A model generated the notes under the pieces. That model made no database searches, was not told where the DNA came from, and was given only the letters and a program-made list of their open reading frames with translations. A stretch of 64,000 nt of DNA from a virus, in the IMG/VR virus record IMGVR_UViG_3300042564_002372, positions 1 through 64,000 of that record; one strand, 5' to 3'. This document shows positions 7,648 to 15,330 of the stretch, one piece after another. Positions within the stretch are counted from its first letter, which is position 1, and each line of letters opens with the position of its first letter. The position numbers and the translations under genes were made by a program.

Positions 7648-8264
7648 TTGATCTTATAAAAGAAGAAGTTAAGAATCAGATATTTGAAATTGCTGACATC
7701 TTAAATAATATAGGAGAAAGAGTGGAGGGTAATCTGATATGCGATATATCCTCAGACAATCTTATAGATGATGTAAATAAGAATAAGATTTATAATCTGA
7801 TGAAGTTGGCTGAAGGCAAATCAAAAATCTGCGAAATAGGAGTAAACGCTGGCCATAGCTTATTGCTAATGGTCAGTGTTAATCCTACAGCAGAATACCT
7901 CATATTTGATTTAGGTGGACACGCATACACTAGACCTTGTGTAGACTACATTAAAAAGCAATACCCCTCTACAAAAATAACAGAGGTGTATGGTGACACT
8001 AAAATAACTCTAAGTGAATACAAAAAGACTAAGAGTTGTGACATGATCCATATTGATGGTGGTCACGACACTCACACTGTAGTTAATGATTTCATCTACA
8101 CTCAACAGCTTCTTAAAAAGGGTGGTGTTGTTGTTTTTGATGATTACAACTACCACAACATAAAAGAGGTAGTTGACTATTACAGAGACAGAGGAATCAT
8201 ATCTGAGTATAAGACAGGCGTGGTTGAGACTGATTTACACTACATCTATACAGCAAATGATTGA
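7644..8264 (+). CDS. Class I SAM-dependent methyltransferase (Methyltransf_24-like)
   Basis: A 206-aa protein with a Rossmann methyltransferase core. Motif I is CEIGVNAGHS at residues 63-72, the acidic end of strand 2 is at FDLGG near 88-92, and the late motif is DMIHIDGGHDTHTV at residues 133-146, followed by LKKGGVVVFDDYN. The IDGGH motif is typical of methyltransferases that act on sugars or small molecules rather than DNA. It sits directly before two glycosyltransferase genes and overlaps the first by 8 bp, which suggests a shared glycan-modification role. A related enzyme is encoded at 21323-21937. Confidence 0.85.
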   Translation: MIDLIKEEVKNQIFEIADILNNIGERVEGNLICDISSDNLIDDVNKNKIYNLMKLAEGKSKICEIGVNAGHSLLLMVSVNPTAEYLIFDLGGHAYTRPCVDYIKKQYPSTKITEVYGDTKITLSEYKKTKSCDMIHIDGGHDTHTVVNDFIYTQQLLKKGGVVVFDDYNYHNIKEVVDYYRDRGIISEYKTGVVETDLHYIYTAND

Positions 8265-8904
8265 GAAAAATATCCACCAAATCTGGGTTGGTGAAAACAA
8301 GATACCTAGTCATATTCAAGAGTATATGGATAAGGTGAGAAGTTTTCATCAAGATTTTAATTACTATCTATGGAATGATAGTAATCTACCACAATTACCA
8401 GATAATCTAAAACAAATATACGATAGCTATGAAGAGCCAGCCATAAAGGCTGACTTACTCAGGATGTATGTGGTTTGGAAGTTTGGTGGGTTTTATCTTG
8501 ATGCTGATTTTGATACACTTAATGGATTTCATCTAGAGAGTGTGTTTAAAAAAGATTATGATGGGATGGTTGTTTACAATGATTCATACAAAATGTCTGC
8601 ACTTGCAAACAGCATATTTGGATTTAGTAGCAACCATCCTCTCATTAAATACCTAATTGATAATGTTGTTCATCGAGGTCAGTGGATTGGTCCTAATTGG
8701 TGGAGTCAAACAGTGTGTAACTATTTTAACCTGGATGTAAATACATCACAAGTTGCAGATCTTGAAATAAAATTAAAGGAGGTAAATCTACAACTAGGTG
8801 TATGGAAAGACATTGAGGATAATTGTTTTAGACATGATCCTCTATCATCATGGGTGCACGGATCTATTTGGAATGAGAAATTAAAAAGCGGAGATTATGA
8901 TTAG
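8257..8904 (+). CDS. Glycosyltransferase with DXD motif (Gly_transf_sug, GT32-like)
   Basis: A 215-aa protein from the ATG at 8257, which overlaps the methyltransferase stop; a longer frame from 8173 would run far into that gene and its extra residues look non-homologous, so I reject it. The family signature is clear: N-terminal KNIHQIWVG (residues 4-12), KADLLRMYVVWKFGGFYLDADFD (residues 64-86, described in parts) with the DAD metal and nucleotide-sugar site at 82-84. These retaining GT-A enzymes transfer hexoses using nucleotide-sugar donors. It overlaps the next glycosyltransferase gene by 8 bp. Confidence 0.88.
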   Translation: MIEKNIHQIWVGENKIPSHIQEYMDKVRSFHQDFNYYLWNDSNLPQLPDNLKQIYDSYEEPAIKADLLRMYVVWKFGGFYLDADFDTLNGFHLESVFKKDYDGMVVYNDSYKMSALANSIFGFSSNHPLIKYLIDNVVHRGQWIGPNWWSQTVCNYFNLDVNTSQVADLEIKLKEVNLQLGVWKDIEDNCFRHDPLSSWVHGSIWNEKLKSGDYD

Positions 8905-9586
8905 TGTTTTAACTCTAACTTACAAAAGACATCATCTACTAGAAGAAGCAATTCAATCTTTTCTCTTCCAGAACAATGACACATGTGAGATGGTAGTGAT
9001 AAATGATAACGCAGAAGTTGACTACATTTTTAATCATCCTAATGTAAGAATCATCAATCACAAGGAAAGATTCCCATCTATAGCAGCAAAGTTTGAATGG
9101 GGATGTAAGATGTGCAAACATCAATACATCTATAGACTTGATGATGATGATCTTTTAGCACCTGAAGCCCTTGAAAACGTAATCAAAGACATCAATAATA
9201 ACCCTGGCTATGAAATCTACAGATGTAGAGGGATGCACTTCTTTTCAGAAAACGAATACCAAGGAGAAGGTGGAAGTGTGAATAATGGAAATGTCTACCA
9301 CAAAGCCTATCTTGATAGAATAAAGTTTCCAAACATAAGTATAGGGGAAGATTCAGAAATAACTTTTGGAAACAATTCAAAAATATATCAATCAAGTCTG
9401 CCCCACACAATGATTTACAGATGGGGAATGGGAACACTTCATATTTCTGGAATGGGTCAAGTGTCTAATGAAGAAGTGTTAGATCAAGCTGATAGAGTGC
9501 TAGACAACACAACAGGAATTATTGAATTAATTCCCAAGTTTCTAAATGATTACTACTCTCAGTTAAACAAAAAAGCCTCCAATTAG
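8897..9586 (+). CDS. Glycosyltransferase family 2
   Basis: A 229-aa GT-A fold protein. It begins ISVLTLTYKR, the donor-binding first strand of family 2, has an IND motif at residues 35-37, and a metal-binding LDDDD at 81-85. These inverting enzymes transfer a sugar from a nucleotide-sugar donor. No membrane segment is seen, so it acts in the cytoplasm. It ends the plus-strand operon; its stop lies within the hairpin of the 9569-9600 terminator. Its acceptor is unknown, but virion proteins with Thr/Ser tracts are candidates. Confidence 0.88.
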   Translation: MISVLTLTYKRHHLLEEAIQSFLFQNNDTCEMVVINDNAEVDYIFNHPNVRIINHKERFPSIAAKFEWGCKMCKHQYIYRLDDDDLLAPEALENVIKDINNNPGYEIYRCRGMHFFSENEYQGEGGSVNNGNVYHKAYLDRIKFPNISIGEDSEITFGNNSKIYQSSLPHTMIYRWGMGTLHISGMGQVSNEEVLDQADRVLDNTTGIIELIPKFLNDYYSQLNKKASN

Positions 9587-9600
9587 GAGGCTCTTTTATT
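9569..9600. terminator. Bidirectional intrinsic terminator
   Basis: GCCTCC (9575-9580) pairs with GGAGGC (9586-9591) around a 5-nt loop, flanked by six A on the left and CTTTT on the right, so it can end transcripts from both sides. It lies exactly between the convergent ends of the glycosyltransferase and the minus-strand 50-aa gene. Confidence 0.88.
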
Positions 9601-9751
9601 ATTTCGAAATCTTCTTCTTTGACATAGGCCATTGAGCATTTCCCTGTTGGTACTTACTCCTTGCATCATTACTACTATATTCTTTCATATAGTTTGCATT
9701 TGGTCTTGGATTAGGAACCTTTGGTGCCTTCTTTGGTTTTCCAGATTTCAT
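9599..9751 (-). CDS. Small basic protein, 50 aa
   Basis: ATG at 9751-9749 overlaps the previous stop as ATGA, and TAA at 9601-9599 abuts a terminator. The product is rich in Lys, Pro and Asn (starts MKSGKPKKAPKVPNPRP) and carries a YQQG peptide at residues 34-37. It is the last of three tandem small basic genes. I infer a nucleic-acid-binding or virion-associated role from charge only. Confidence 0.6.
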   Translation of the reverse strand: MKSGKPKKAPKVPNPRPNANYMKEYSSNDARSKYQQGNAQWPMSKKKISK

Positions 9752-9951
9752 TTCTTCTTCTTTGAAGTTTTTGGCTTATAACCAGCAGGAGGAGCACCAA
9801 TTGTACTCTTCTGCTTTTTGTAATCAGCTTGTTCTTTTGCTGACCACTGTTTTGCTCCAGAAGAAACTTTTGATTTAACCAAAGAGTCTAGTTCACTAGT
9901 TGCCTTTTTTGTAGAAACTCCCATTTGAGCTTTTTTCATAATCTTTTTCAT
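9748..9951 (-). CDS. Small basic protein with AQMG motif, 67 aa
   Basis: I choose the ATG at 9951, right after the upstream stop, over an upstream in-frame Met at 9981. The protein starts MKKIMKKAQMG, placing an AQMG peptide at residues 8-11; the same KKAQMG string occurs near the N-terminus of the large virion protein at 52168-55089. The rest is Lys/Ser rich and ends in a KTSKKKK tail. Function unknown. Confidence 0.6.
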   Translation of the reverse strand: MKKIMKKAQMGVSTKKATSELDSLVKSKVSSGAKQWSAKEQADYKKQKSTIGAPPAGYKPKTSKKKK

Positions 9952-9952
9952 A

Positions 9953-10531
9953 TTAACAACCGTTTTTACATTTACCACCACCCATCATTTTCTTCACAGT
10001 CATGCCTTTCTTAGCTACTGATTTCTTTGCTGTGATTTTTCCACCACTTTTGAAAGTTGGTCTTTTCATTTTACCACTCTCCAAGGCTTTTACCATATCA
10101 TCCACTATCATTTGCTTATCTCTACCTGGCTCACTCGTTAATCTGTCCTTCTTAAGAACTTTTCCACTTTTATCCGAAACAGTGTAATTATATGTTTGAA
10201 GATCTTTTTTATAATCAGGTAAGTTTCTTTGATTTTTATAACCAGTAGTATCAACAGACATCTTTCTATCATCACCAAGTGCAATATCCATCATTCCTCT
10301 TTTTAAGCTTTTGGCTTTCACTAAAGCTTCAGGAAGCATTGTTCCATCTTGAGCTTTTTTCATTGGTTTCTTAGCAGCAACTTTAGTACCATACTTGGCT
10401 TTACCAGCAGCTTTCATTTTAGCACCAGCAATTCTATCAGCTGCTGTAGGATTAGGGTTCTTATCAATACCTGCTTTCACAGAAAGCATTCCAAAACTTT
10501 TACCAGATTTGGCTTTTGCAATTTTTTTCAT
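9953..10531 (-). CDS. Basic Lys-rich protein with AQDG motif and Cys/Gly tail, 192 aa
   Basis: A strongly basic protein with long runs of Lys, Ala and Gly. It has an AQDG peptide at residues 60-63 after KKPMKK, and a second basic block (KSGGKITAKKSVAKKG) before a short C-terminal tail GGGKCKNGC with two cysteines. No enzyme motif is visible. It is the first gene of a three-gene minus-strand run. Composition suggests DNA condensation or packaging in the head; this is inference. Confidence 0.65.
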   Translation of the reverse strand: MKKIAKAKSGKSFGMLSVKAGIDKNPNPTAADRIAGAKMKAAGKAKYGTKVAAKKPMKKAQDGTMLPEALVKAKSLKRGMMDIALGDDRKMSVDTTGYKNQRNLPDYKKDLQTYNYTVSDKSGKVLKKDRLTSEPGRDKQMIVDDMVKALESGKMKRPTFKSGGKITAKKSVAKKGMTVKKMMGGGKCKNGC

Positions 10532-10623
10532 GATATATAAATGTTTTGTTTGAATTGTCGAATGTTTAGTAAATTTAAAAATAATTTGTATATTTTTTAC
10601 AAAACCAAAATTTTATTAAATGT
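10532..10623. promoter_or_regulatory. Divergent promoter region
   Basis: A 92-bp very AT-rich gap between divergent starts at 10531 (minus) and 10624 (plus), so it must hold promoters for both sides. The plus leader contains AAAACCAA at 10601-10608. I cannot name exact promoter boxes. Confidence 0.5.
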
Positions 10624-10878
10624 ATGGAACAAACTGATGTTTTAAACCCTTTTGGAACCCACGAAGTGTTGAAGGTCATTGACGAAAACAAGAAGCCTAA
10701 CGAGTGGTGGAAAGATTATGTCTCACTCAATGAACCTGAAATTGAAAATGAATTCTACGTTCTTTTCCCAGATGGTCTCCTGGTTAAAAAAGGGAGAACC
10801 AAATTCAAAACCAGCGACTACCTCAAGGATCAAAAGTTCAAAAGCTTTAAGTCCTACTATGAAGAAGTTCAGGTTTGA
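10624..10878 (+). CDS. Hypothetical protein, 84 aa
   Basis: Starts at an ATG downstream of a divergent AT-rich promoter region with an AAAACCAA leader. The product is acidic to neutral and soluble, with an aromatic segment NEWWKDYVSL near residues 27-36. It overlaps the next gene by 20 bp. Family not recognised. Confidence 0.6.
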   Translation: MEQTDVLNPFGTHEVLKVIDENKKPNEWWKDYVSLNEPEIENEFYVLFPDGLLVKKGRTKFKTSDYLKDQKFKSFKSYYEEVQV

Positions 10879-11287
10879 AGGTAATCCTAATCTTTATGGT
10901 TGGAAGACAAAACCTGTTGTAGGCAGTGTTTACACTGTCAAAGAAATGAACTTCATGAGACACCACTCTGGAAGCTGGGTGGGTATTACAGAAAAGGATG
11001 TATTAAAATGGAAAGACTTTGTACCAGTTGATATGAATAACTTTGACGAGAAAGTGAAAGAAGTTCTCAATGAGATTGAGACTCTTTTAATTAGTAAGAA
11101 TGCTAAGTATGGTAACTCAGCACTAGAACCACTAGGTGTGTTCAGTCAGTTGTCCGCAAAAAACGGACTACTGGTCAGGATAGATGATAAACTCAAGAGA
11201 ATCAAGAATGGTAGCCTTGAGAAGGATGATGAAGATGTCATCAACGATCTTATTGGTTACCTAGTGCTGTTAAAGATTAGTGGATAA
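10859..11287 (+). CDS. DUF1599-like (nucleotide modification associated domain 1) protein
   Basis: I choose the ATG at 10859, giving 142 aa; the longer frame from 10679 would overlap the previous gene almost fully with low-complexity sequence. The second half has the family pattern: a helix with LLISKNAKYGNSALEP, then RIDDKLKRIKNG, then DEDVINDLIGYLVLLKI. This is an all-alpha fold related to MazG-type NTP pyrophosphatases and found in phages with modified nucleotides. Together with the MazG gene at 6429 it suggests control of the nucleotide pool. No base-modifying enzyme is seen in the window. Confidence 0.78.
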   Translation: MKKFRFEGNPNLYGWKTKPVVGSVYTVKEMNFMRHHSGSWVGITEKDVLKWKDFVPVDMNNFDEKVKEVLNEIETLLISKNAKYGNSALEPLGVFSQLSAKNGLLVRIDDKLKRIKNGSLEKDDEDVINDLIGYLVLLKISG

Positions 11288-11305
11288 TGTAAAATATATT
11301 TTACA
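11288..11305. repeat. 18-bp perfect palindrome
   Basis: TGTAAAATATATTTTACA is its own reverse complement and begins one base after the stop of the DUF1599-like gene. It could be an operator or a protein-binding site in an origin. Confidence 0.7.
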
Positions 11306-11338
11306 AATGAGTGACTTATCTTTCATTGTGCTTTACAT

Positions 11339-11377
11339 TACGTATTAATGCATGAGAAATCATACGTATTAGTGCAT
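11339..11377 (+). repeat. Direct repeat pair, 15 bp, iteron-like
   Basis: TACGTATTAATGCAT (11339-11353) and TACGTATTAGTGCAT (11363-11377) differ at one position and are 24 bp apart start to start, roughly two helical turns plus three bases. Confidence 0.7.
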
Positions 11378-11563
11378 AAAAATTTAGTAAAAATTCATGC
11401 ACATTTGTCGCACATTTAGTGAGTTTTTGCGAAATAAAACTTGCCAAATGTCCCAAATATTGTAGGTTTTGGGGACGAATCACTTAACTATATTATGGCA
11501 CTTTTTCTATTTGCTGCCAAAACACGTAATGAAATCGTGACAAATACGGAAGATATTCGAATT

Positions 11564-11596
11564 ACGAGGGTAAATTTTACAACTTTCTACCCTCGT
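11564..11596. repeat. Hairpin with 9-bp stem
   Basis: ACGAGGGTA (11564-11572) and TACCCTCGT (11588-11596) flank a 15-nt AT-rich loop. There is no T tract on either side, so it is not a standard intrinsic terminator, though it lies 40 nt past the stop of the minus-strand gene. Confidence 0.65.
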
Positions 11597-11610
11597 TAAC
11601 TTATAAGTTA
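11597..11610. repeat. 14-bp perfect palindrome
   Basis: TAACTTATAAGTTA directly abuts the 11564-11596 hairpin. Confidence 0.65.
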
Positions 11611-11635
11611 CCAAATTGGGAACTTTTGTTAACCT

Positions 11636-12178
11636 TTAGAATAACTTCTTACTAATTCCCAAACTGTGAATTCTTGTCACAGGTTGATATTGGTATTGAA
11701 AAAGATATTTGTTGTCCAAATAGGAAACTTTTGCGCCTGGATCTAACAGAGAGTTGATGCTTGCGCCTATATATATTCCTTTAGGCTTTTGTATAATGGT
11801 CTTAGTCTCTGTGTTGGTGATTGTATTCGTAACTGTAGGGATTTTGAAATCGTTTGTTACACTCATTTTAAGCACGTCTCCCAGCACTTCTCCACTAACA
11901 TAGGTGTTACCATATTCGAAAGGAGTTGTTGTGCTGAAGCTCTTAATTGTAGGCTTGTAATCAACAAGAATTGTATCCCTAAGAACTTCTGTTTTTATCT
12001 TAGTTTTAGGGATGTACACTGTGTCCTTAATCTCTTTGTAAACTGTATCAGTTTCTGTTTTTGTAGAGAATCTGTAAACTTCTTCTGCTTCAGGCTTTGG
12101 ATAGATAATAAATGTTAGAATCACTCCTGCAAAAAATGCTAGGATAGCAATTTGGATTTTTTGTGTGTCAGGTATCAT
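11636..12178 (-). CDS. Membrane-anchored protein, 180 aa
   Basis: Residues 8-27 form a single hydrophobic helix (IQIAILAFFAGVILTFIIYP), followed by a long Thr/Lys-rich region with repeats of the type TDTVYKEIKDTVYIPKTKIKTEV that suggest a stalk or coiled structure, and a beta-rich C-terminal end (GIYIGASIN, GISKKLF). The ending resembles short outer-membrane-type strands and the layout is similar to small phage membrane proteins of Bacteroidota often found near lysis genes. A spanin-like or envelope role is possible but not shown. The start directly follows an AAAACCAAT leader. Confidence 0.65.
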   Translation of the reverse strand: MIPDTQKIQIAILAFFAGVILTFIIYPKPEAEEVYRFSTKTETDTVYKEIKDTVYIPKTKIKTEVLRDTILVDYKPTIKSFSTTTPFEYGNTYVSGEVLGDVLKMSVTNDFKIPTVTNTITNTETKTIIQKPKGIYIGASINSLLDPGAKVSYLDNKYLFQYQYQPVTRIHSLGISKKLF

Positions 12179-12187
12179 ATTGGTTTT
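12179..12187 (-). promoter_or_regulatory. AAAACCAAT leader motif
   Basis: On the minus strand AAAACCAAT is immediately followed by the ATG at 12178, with no Shine-Dalgarno. Confidence 0.45.
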
Positions 12188-12283
12188 AAATTTTAGGCCA
12201 CTGCTGGTGGTTATTCTGAAAGTTGTTTGACAGCTTTATTCCTAACCAAATTTCTTTTAGAATTGATTTAAACTTTGCTAACA

Positions 12284-12505
12284 TTATTGTTCAATGTGTA
12301 GGTTGTCTTGTTCTAATATTTTTCTCAACTCTTCCCTACACCATTTATAGGCATTGTAGGTTTCGTCAGATAATTCTTTGTATTTCATTTCAGAACGAAG
12401 CAACTGATCAAAGTCCCAAATGGCACTCTTGTAGTTATGTCCATTAATTGCTGCCTGAAAGTCGCTATGTTCTTCAGGTAAATAAAATTCTAAGATTGCT
12501 TTCAT
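12284..12505 (-). CDS. Conserved small phage protein, 73 aa
   Basis: The start MKAILEFYLPEEHSDF and the later WDFDQLLRSEMKY and CREELRKIL segments match a small protein that recurs in many unrelated phages as a hypothetical gene. It is soluble and helical. Its function is not known. It overlaps the metallophosphoesterase gene by 4 bp, so they are likely co-translated. Confidence 0.75.
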   Translation of the reverse strand: MKAILEFYLPEEHSDFQAAINGHNYKSAIWDFDQLLRSEMKYKELSDETYNAYKWCREELRKILEQDNLHIEQ

Positions 12506-13377
12506 AGTGGGAATTTAATAGAGTCTATCAAAACACTGTAAGTATTTGTACTTTTTGATTGATGTCTTTTCATATTGAATAAGATAATTCTACCACCTGT
12601 AGGTTTTGGAGGAGCACCACGTTCAATGTGCCATCCATGTGATCCATCACCGTATTCTTCTTTGTATGTTCCAACAATGCAATGGTGAATTTCTTTCTGC
12701 TCCAGCTCATATTCACGCTTTCCACGATTGAATTTGAGAACATCCCTCACATCATTTCTACACCAGTTCTCGTGTATATGACCAAGAACAAATATATCCA
12801 TGTTCTCATACATTTCAAGAGCTCTTGTGAGGTTAATTGCGCCTTTCGTTACGATACCTCCACCACCAGAGCCGTGGAAATACTTAAGATGTTTAACAAG
12901 TGATACACTACTGTAATTTAACTTTATAGAAACCCATCCACCATATCCACCCACTTGAACATTTGTTTTGTTCTTGTAGTTGAGAAGGTCTACAAATCTC
13001 TGTAGAACATCTGTCTCCTGGTATTTGATAATGCTAGTCTCATGGTTACCGTATCCAATCACTGTAAACAGATGTGCGTATGGACTGAACCATTCTACAG
13101 CTGTCTCAATAACAGAGTCTAGGTATTTAGCGTTGTTGTGTTCTGGTCTAATGTCTGATTTATTAGCTCTACGATCGCCCCTGCCCTGCATGAGGCAAAA
13201 TAGGTCTCCGTTGATCAGGATGGGTATCTTATTGGTCTTACAATAGTCTAGATGATCCTTGAGCTTTGCTCTATCACATTTAGGATTGTCCCAGTGTAAG
13301 TCTGATATGATTGCTAGCTTATAGTCTTTTAGTTCTAAAGAATGTACATTCTTCAGTATTCTTTCTATTTTAAACAT
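12502..13377 (-). CDS. Calcineurin-like metallophosphoesterase
   Basis: A 291-aa protein with the full metal-site series of the family: D26-x-H28 in ISDLHWD, G56-D57 in NGDLF (positions approximate by one), GNHE at 110-113, His168 in FHGSGG, and LGHIH at 198-202. These enzymes use two metals to hydrolyse phosphodiesters or phosphomonoesters; phage members include nucleases and 2',3'-cyclic phosphodiesterases. The substrate is not evident. It lies in a run with a small conserved phage protein (12284) and follows a 138-bp leader in which I see no gene. Confidence 0.88.
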   Translation of the reverse strand: MFKIERILKNVHSLELKDYKLAIISDLHWDNPKCDRAKLKDHLDYCKTNKIPILINGDLFCLMQGRGDRRANKSDIRPEHNNAKYLDSVIETAVEWFSPYAHLFTVIGYGNHETSIIKYQETDVLQRFVDLLNYKNKTNVQVGGYGGWVSIKLNYSSVSLVKHLKYFHGSGGGGIVTKGAINLTRALEMYENMDIFVLGHIHENWCRNDVRDVLKFNRGKREYELEQKEIHHCIVGTYKEEYGDGSHGWHIERGAPPKPTGGRIILFNMKRHQSKSTNTYSVLIDSIKFPL

Positions 13378-13515
13378 TGTGCGGAGCTTTAGTTGATTTA
13401 TTCACTGACCACGTAAAAAGTTTTGGTCTCTTGGAATTAGTTGATTTTAAAAAGTCGAAGTTATAACGTATGTGCTTAGAACACATAACTAAAAAAGTGA
13501 TATATAATATGATTG

Positions 13516-13788
13516 CTAGCAGTTCCACTTTCTCAGTGCTAAGGCTTTTCTTGTGGGTTTGCCATTGGGCTTTGTCATAGGGCCCTTTACACCAGACATT
13601 CTAGCACAGAAAGACTTGCGTCTTTTTGCAGGCTTGCTATCTGGGTCAAGCTTAGATGGCTTAGTTGTTACAGCCATCTTTAACTTGCTTCCAGGATTCT
13701 CTCTTCTGTAGGATGCTACACCTTTACGATTGAGGCCACCTTTAGGATCTTTACCTTCTTTTCTTGTCCAAGCTGCTGTCTTTGCCAT
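13516..13788 (-). CDS. Small basic phage protein (DUF6321-like), 90 aa
   Basis: A very basic protein with the recognisable order WTRKEGKDPKGGLN, SYRRENPGSKLK, KSFCARMSGVKGPM and the C-terminus RKALALRKWNC. I know this pattern from many environmental phages, where it is a conserved gene of unknown function; the DUF number is from memory. Two conserved cysteines and the charge are compatible with DNA or virion binding. It overlaps the next gene by 1 bp. Confidence 0.75.
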   Translation of the reverse strand: MAKTAAWTRKEGKDPKGGLNRKGVASYRRENPGSKLKMAVTTKPSKLDPDSKPAKRRKSFCARMSGVKGPMTKPNGKPTRKALALRKWNC

Positions 13789-14150
13789 TATCCTTTCTTT
13801 TTAATAGTTGATTTTTTAATAGGAAACCCATTTTTATCATAACCTGGCTTACTCTTTCTAGATTGTCTTAAAGCATCATCTTGTGCTTTTAAGGCTTTGC
13901 TAATATATTCTTTTTCTTTAGCAGTTCTTTCTTTCCGCTCTTCTGAAGCAAGTTTCCCTCCATAAGGTGCATTTCTAACTTTTGCAGATTTAGCAAAATT
14001 AGTTTCAGATAAACGGTTATAATAAGCAGTACTATCTGCCGTAGGTTTTACAGATGTACCTTTCTGAGCTTTTGCTAAAGACTTAGGTTTTTTACCAGCT
14101 TTCTTCATTGACACAGCTATTGCAGCTTGTTGTGTTCTACTTTTTGCCAT
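13788..14150 (-). CDS. Basic protein with AQKG motif, 120 aa
   Basis: I choose the ATG at 14150 (MAKSRTQQAA...), which overlaps the upstream gene by 14 bp; the frame is open to 14213 but the extra residues look unrelated. Residues 1-31 are Lys/Ala rich and end in AKAQKG (AQKG 28-31), after which comes a Ser/Thr/Tyr segment and a charged helix. No enzyme motif is seen. It is one of a series of small basic genes on this strand. Confidence 0.6.
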   Translation of the reverse strand: MAKSRTQQAAIAVSMKKAGKKPKSLAKAQKGTSVKPTADSTAYYNRLSETNFAKSAKVRNAPYGGKLASEERKERTAKEKEYISKALKAQDDALRQSRKSKPGYDKNGFPIKKSTIKKKG

Positions 14151-14526
14151 TTCCTTTTCCTTTATATTTATAATCAGGATTATCTTTGTGCCACTTCTTC
14201 GTAGAAGCAACACCTTGTTTAACTGTTTTAGCTCTTCCTATTTTAGTAAGGTTGATGGTGTCCCATTTACCTTTATCCATTGTAGGATGGTTTACCATTA
14301 TGTCTCCCTTCTTAGCTTTGCCTGCATTCTTTGTAGCCTTGTACACTACATGGTTTTCCCCACCAGCTTTCACCTTCACCTTTCCACCATTCTTTAGTGT
14401 AGAGCCCTTAAATGGTCCTTTCTTTTTAACGAGAGGACCATTTGGAACAGGCGTAGCGTTTATCTTCTCTGGAAGAGAGTTACGCATTTTAGGTGCAGCT
14501 TTTAATAGGTTTTTGATGGATGTCAT
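14137..14526 (-). CDS. Basic conserved phage protein, 129 aa
   Basis: The middle reads KNGGKVKVKAGGENHVVY, then KKGDIMVNHPTMDKGKWDTI, a pattern I have seen in phage hypothetical proteins. The C-terminus is a Lys/Gly tail. No catalytic motif is recognised. It lies head to tail with its neighbours, with overlaps of 1 and 14 bp. Confidence 0.65.
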   Translation of the reverse strand: MTSIKNLLKAAPKMRNSLPEKINATPVPNGPLVKKKGPFKGSTLKNGGKVKVKAGGENHVVYKATKNAGKAKKGDIMVNHPTMDKGKWDTINLTKIGRAKTVKQGVASTKKWHKDNPDYKYKGKGNGKK

Positions 14527-14951
14527 TAGTATAACTGAAATACATTACTTGCATCTGTAGAATCCACTGCAATAAACCCAACATTAGAAATCTCATAGAT
14601 ATATAATGGTGGATATACAACAGAATAAAGCGGAGCACGAAGTGTCAAGTTATTCCACTTATCAGTATATCCAGCAGCAACAAGAGCTTGTTCAGCTTCT
14701 GCTTCTGTCATTTCTAAAGGTAGTTTTATAACTAGACAGTCTAGATATGGAGAATTCATACCTTTTACAACAGTGTTGCCATGCCCATCAACAAGTACTT
14801 GATAAGATGGATATTTCATATCTCCCTTAAAAATCACTTGCATAGCATGCATTCCCTTACCTGTAAAAGCTTGGTAGAGTTCAGCAATCTTTGATTCCTG
14901 CTTCACTGCTTCTACAGCAGCTTCAAGCATTTGATTAAAGTTTAGAAGCAT
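14526..14951 (-). CDS. Hypothetical protein, 141 aa
   Basis: Unlike its neighbours this protein is not basic. It starts with a helix (MLEAAVEAVKQESKIAELYQAF) and continues as beta strands (MHAMQVIFKG, YPSYQVLVDG), with a C-terminal half of strands ending FIAVDSTDASNVFQLY. It may be a small virion component. Family not recognised. Confidence 0.6.
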   Translation of the reverse strand: MLLNFNQMLEAAVEAVKQESKIAELYQAFTGKGMHAMQVIFKGDMKYPSYQVLVDGHGNTVVKGMNSPYLDCLVIKLPLEMTEAEAEQALVAAGYTDKWNNLTLRAPLYSVVYPPLYIYEISNVGFIAVDSTDASNVFQLY

Positions 14952-14952
14952 A

Positions 14953-15330
14953 TTACTTCTTCATTTTCTTTAGTGTCTGAGCAAGACGAGCTCTTTGACC
15001 AAGTTTACCAGGCTTCTTTGCAGCAGCTGCAAGTTTACCAGCAGGAATTGGTTCACCCTTCTTAGCACCAAGTTGTGCACGTAGAGCTCCTGGCTTTTTG
15101 ATAGCCTTCTGAATCCACTTACCACCTTTAGCTTTTTCTACCTCACCACCCTTTTTCATCATCTTGGTAGCACCAAGTTCTTTGTCTGGAGCAAGGCTCA
15201 CTTTAGTTTTTGCATTAACTGGAGGCAAGTTTCTTTCTTGCACTTTAGTCCAAGCACCATCAGGATCAACAGGTCCTACACGTTTTGGTTGAGTTTTAAC
15301 AACACCACCAGCTTGCATTTTCTTTTTCAT
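14953..15330 (-). CDS. Basic conserved phage protein with MQAGG motif, 125 aa
   Basis: The N-terminus is MKKKMQAGGVV, with the QxGG peptide at residues 6-9. The C-terminal half (KWIQKAIKKPGALRAQLG, then a basic GQRARLAQTLKKMKK end) is a conserved block in phage hypothetical proteins. Nearly a quarter of its residues are Lys. It is coupled by an ATGA overlap to the preceding 52-aa gene. A nucleic-acid-binding role is inferred from charge. Confidence 0.68.
   Translation of the reverse strand: MKKKMQAGGVVKTQPKRVGPVDPDGAWTKVQERNLPPVNAKTKVSLAPDKELGATKMMKKGGEVEKAKGGKWIQKAIKKPGALRAQLGAKKGEPIPAGKLAAAAKKPGKLGQRARLAQTLKKMKK

Larger units (their letters stand above)
11288..11635. other. 348-bp non-coding region between convergent genes, rich in repeats
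   Basis: The largest gene-free stretch in the window. It holds an 18-bp perfect palindrome, a 15-bp direct repeat pair, a 9-bp-stem hairpin and a 14-bp palindrome, listed separately. It lies between gene ends, so promoters for the flanking genes are not needed here. A replication origin, a partition-like site or a double terminator are the candidates. Confidence 0.6.

Noticed and set aside
8173-8256. Longer start for the GT32-like gene
   Set aside because: The extra 28 residues lie in the methyltransferase gene and do not resemble the family; the ATG at 8257 directly precedes the conserved KNIHQIW block.
10679-10858. Upstream extension of the DUF1599-like gene
   Set aside because: It would overlap the 84-aa gene nearly completely; the residues look like a shifted frame of that gene.
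13378-13515. Possible small gene or regulatory RNA in the leader of the metallophosphoesterase gene
   Set aside because: No frame of useful length; the only structure is a weak 6-bp stem (TATGTG/CACATA).
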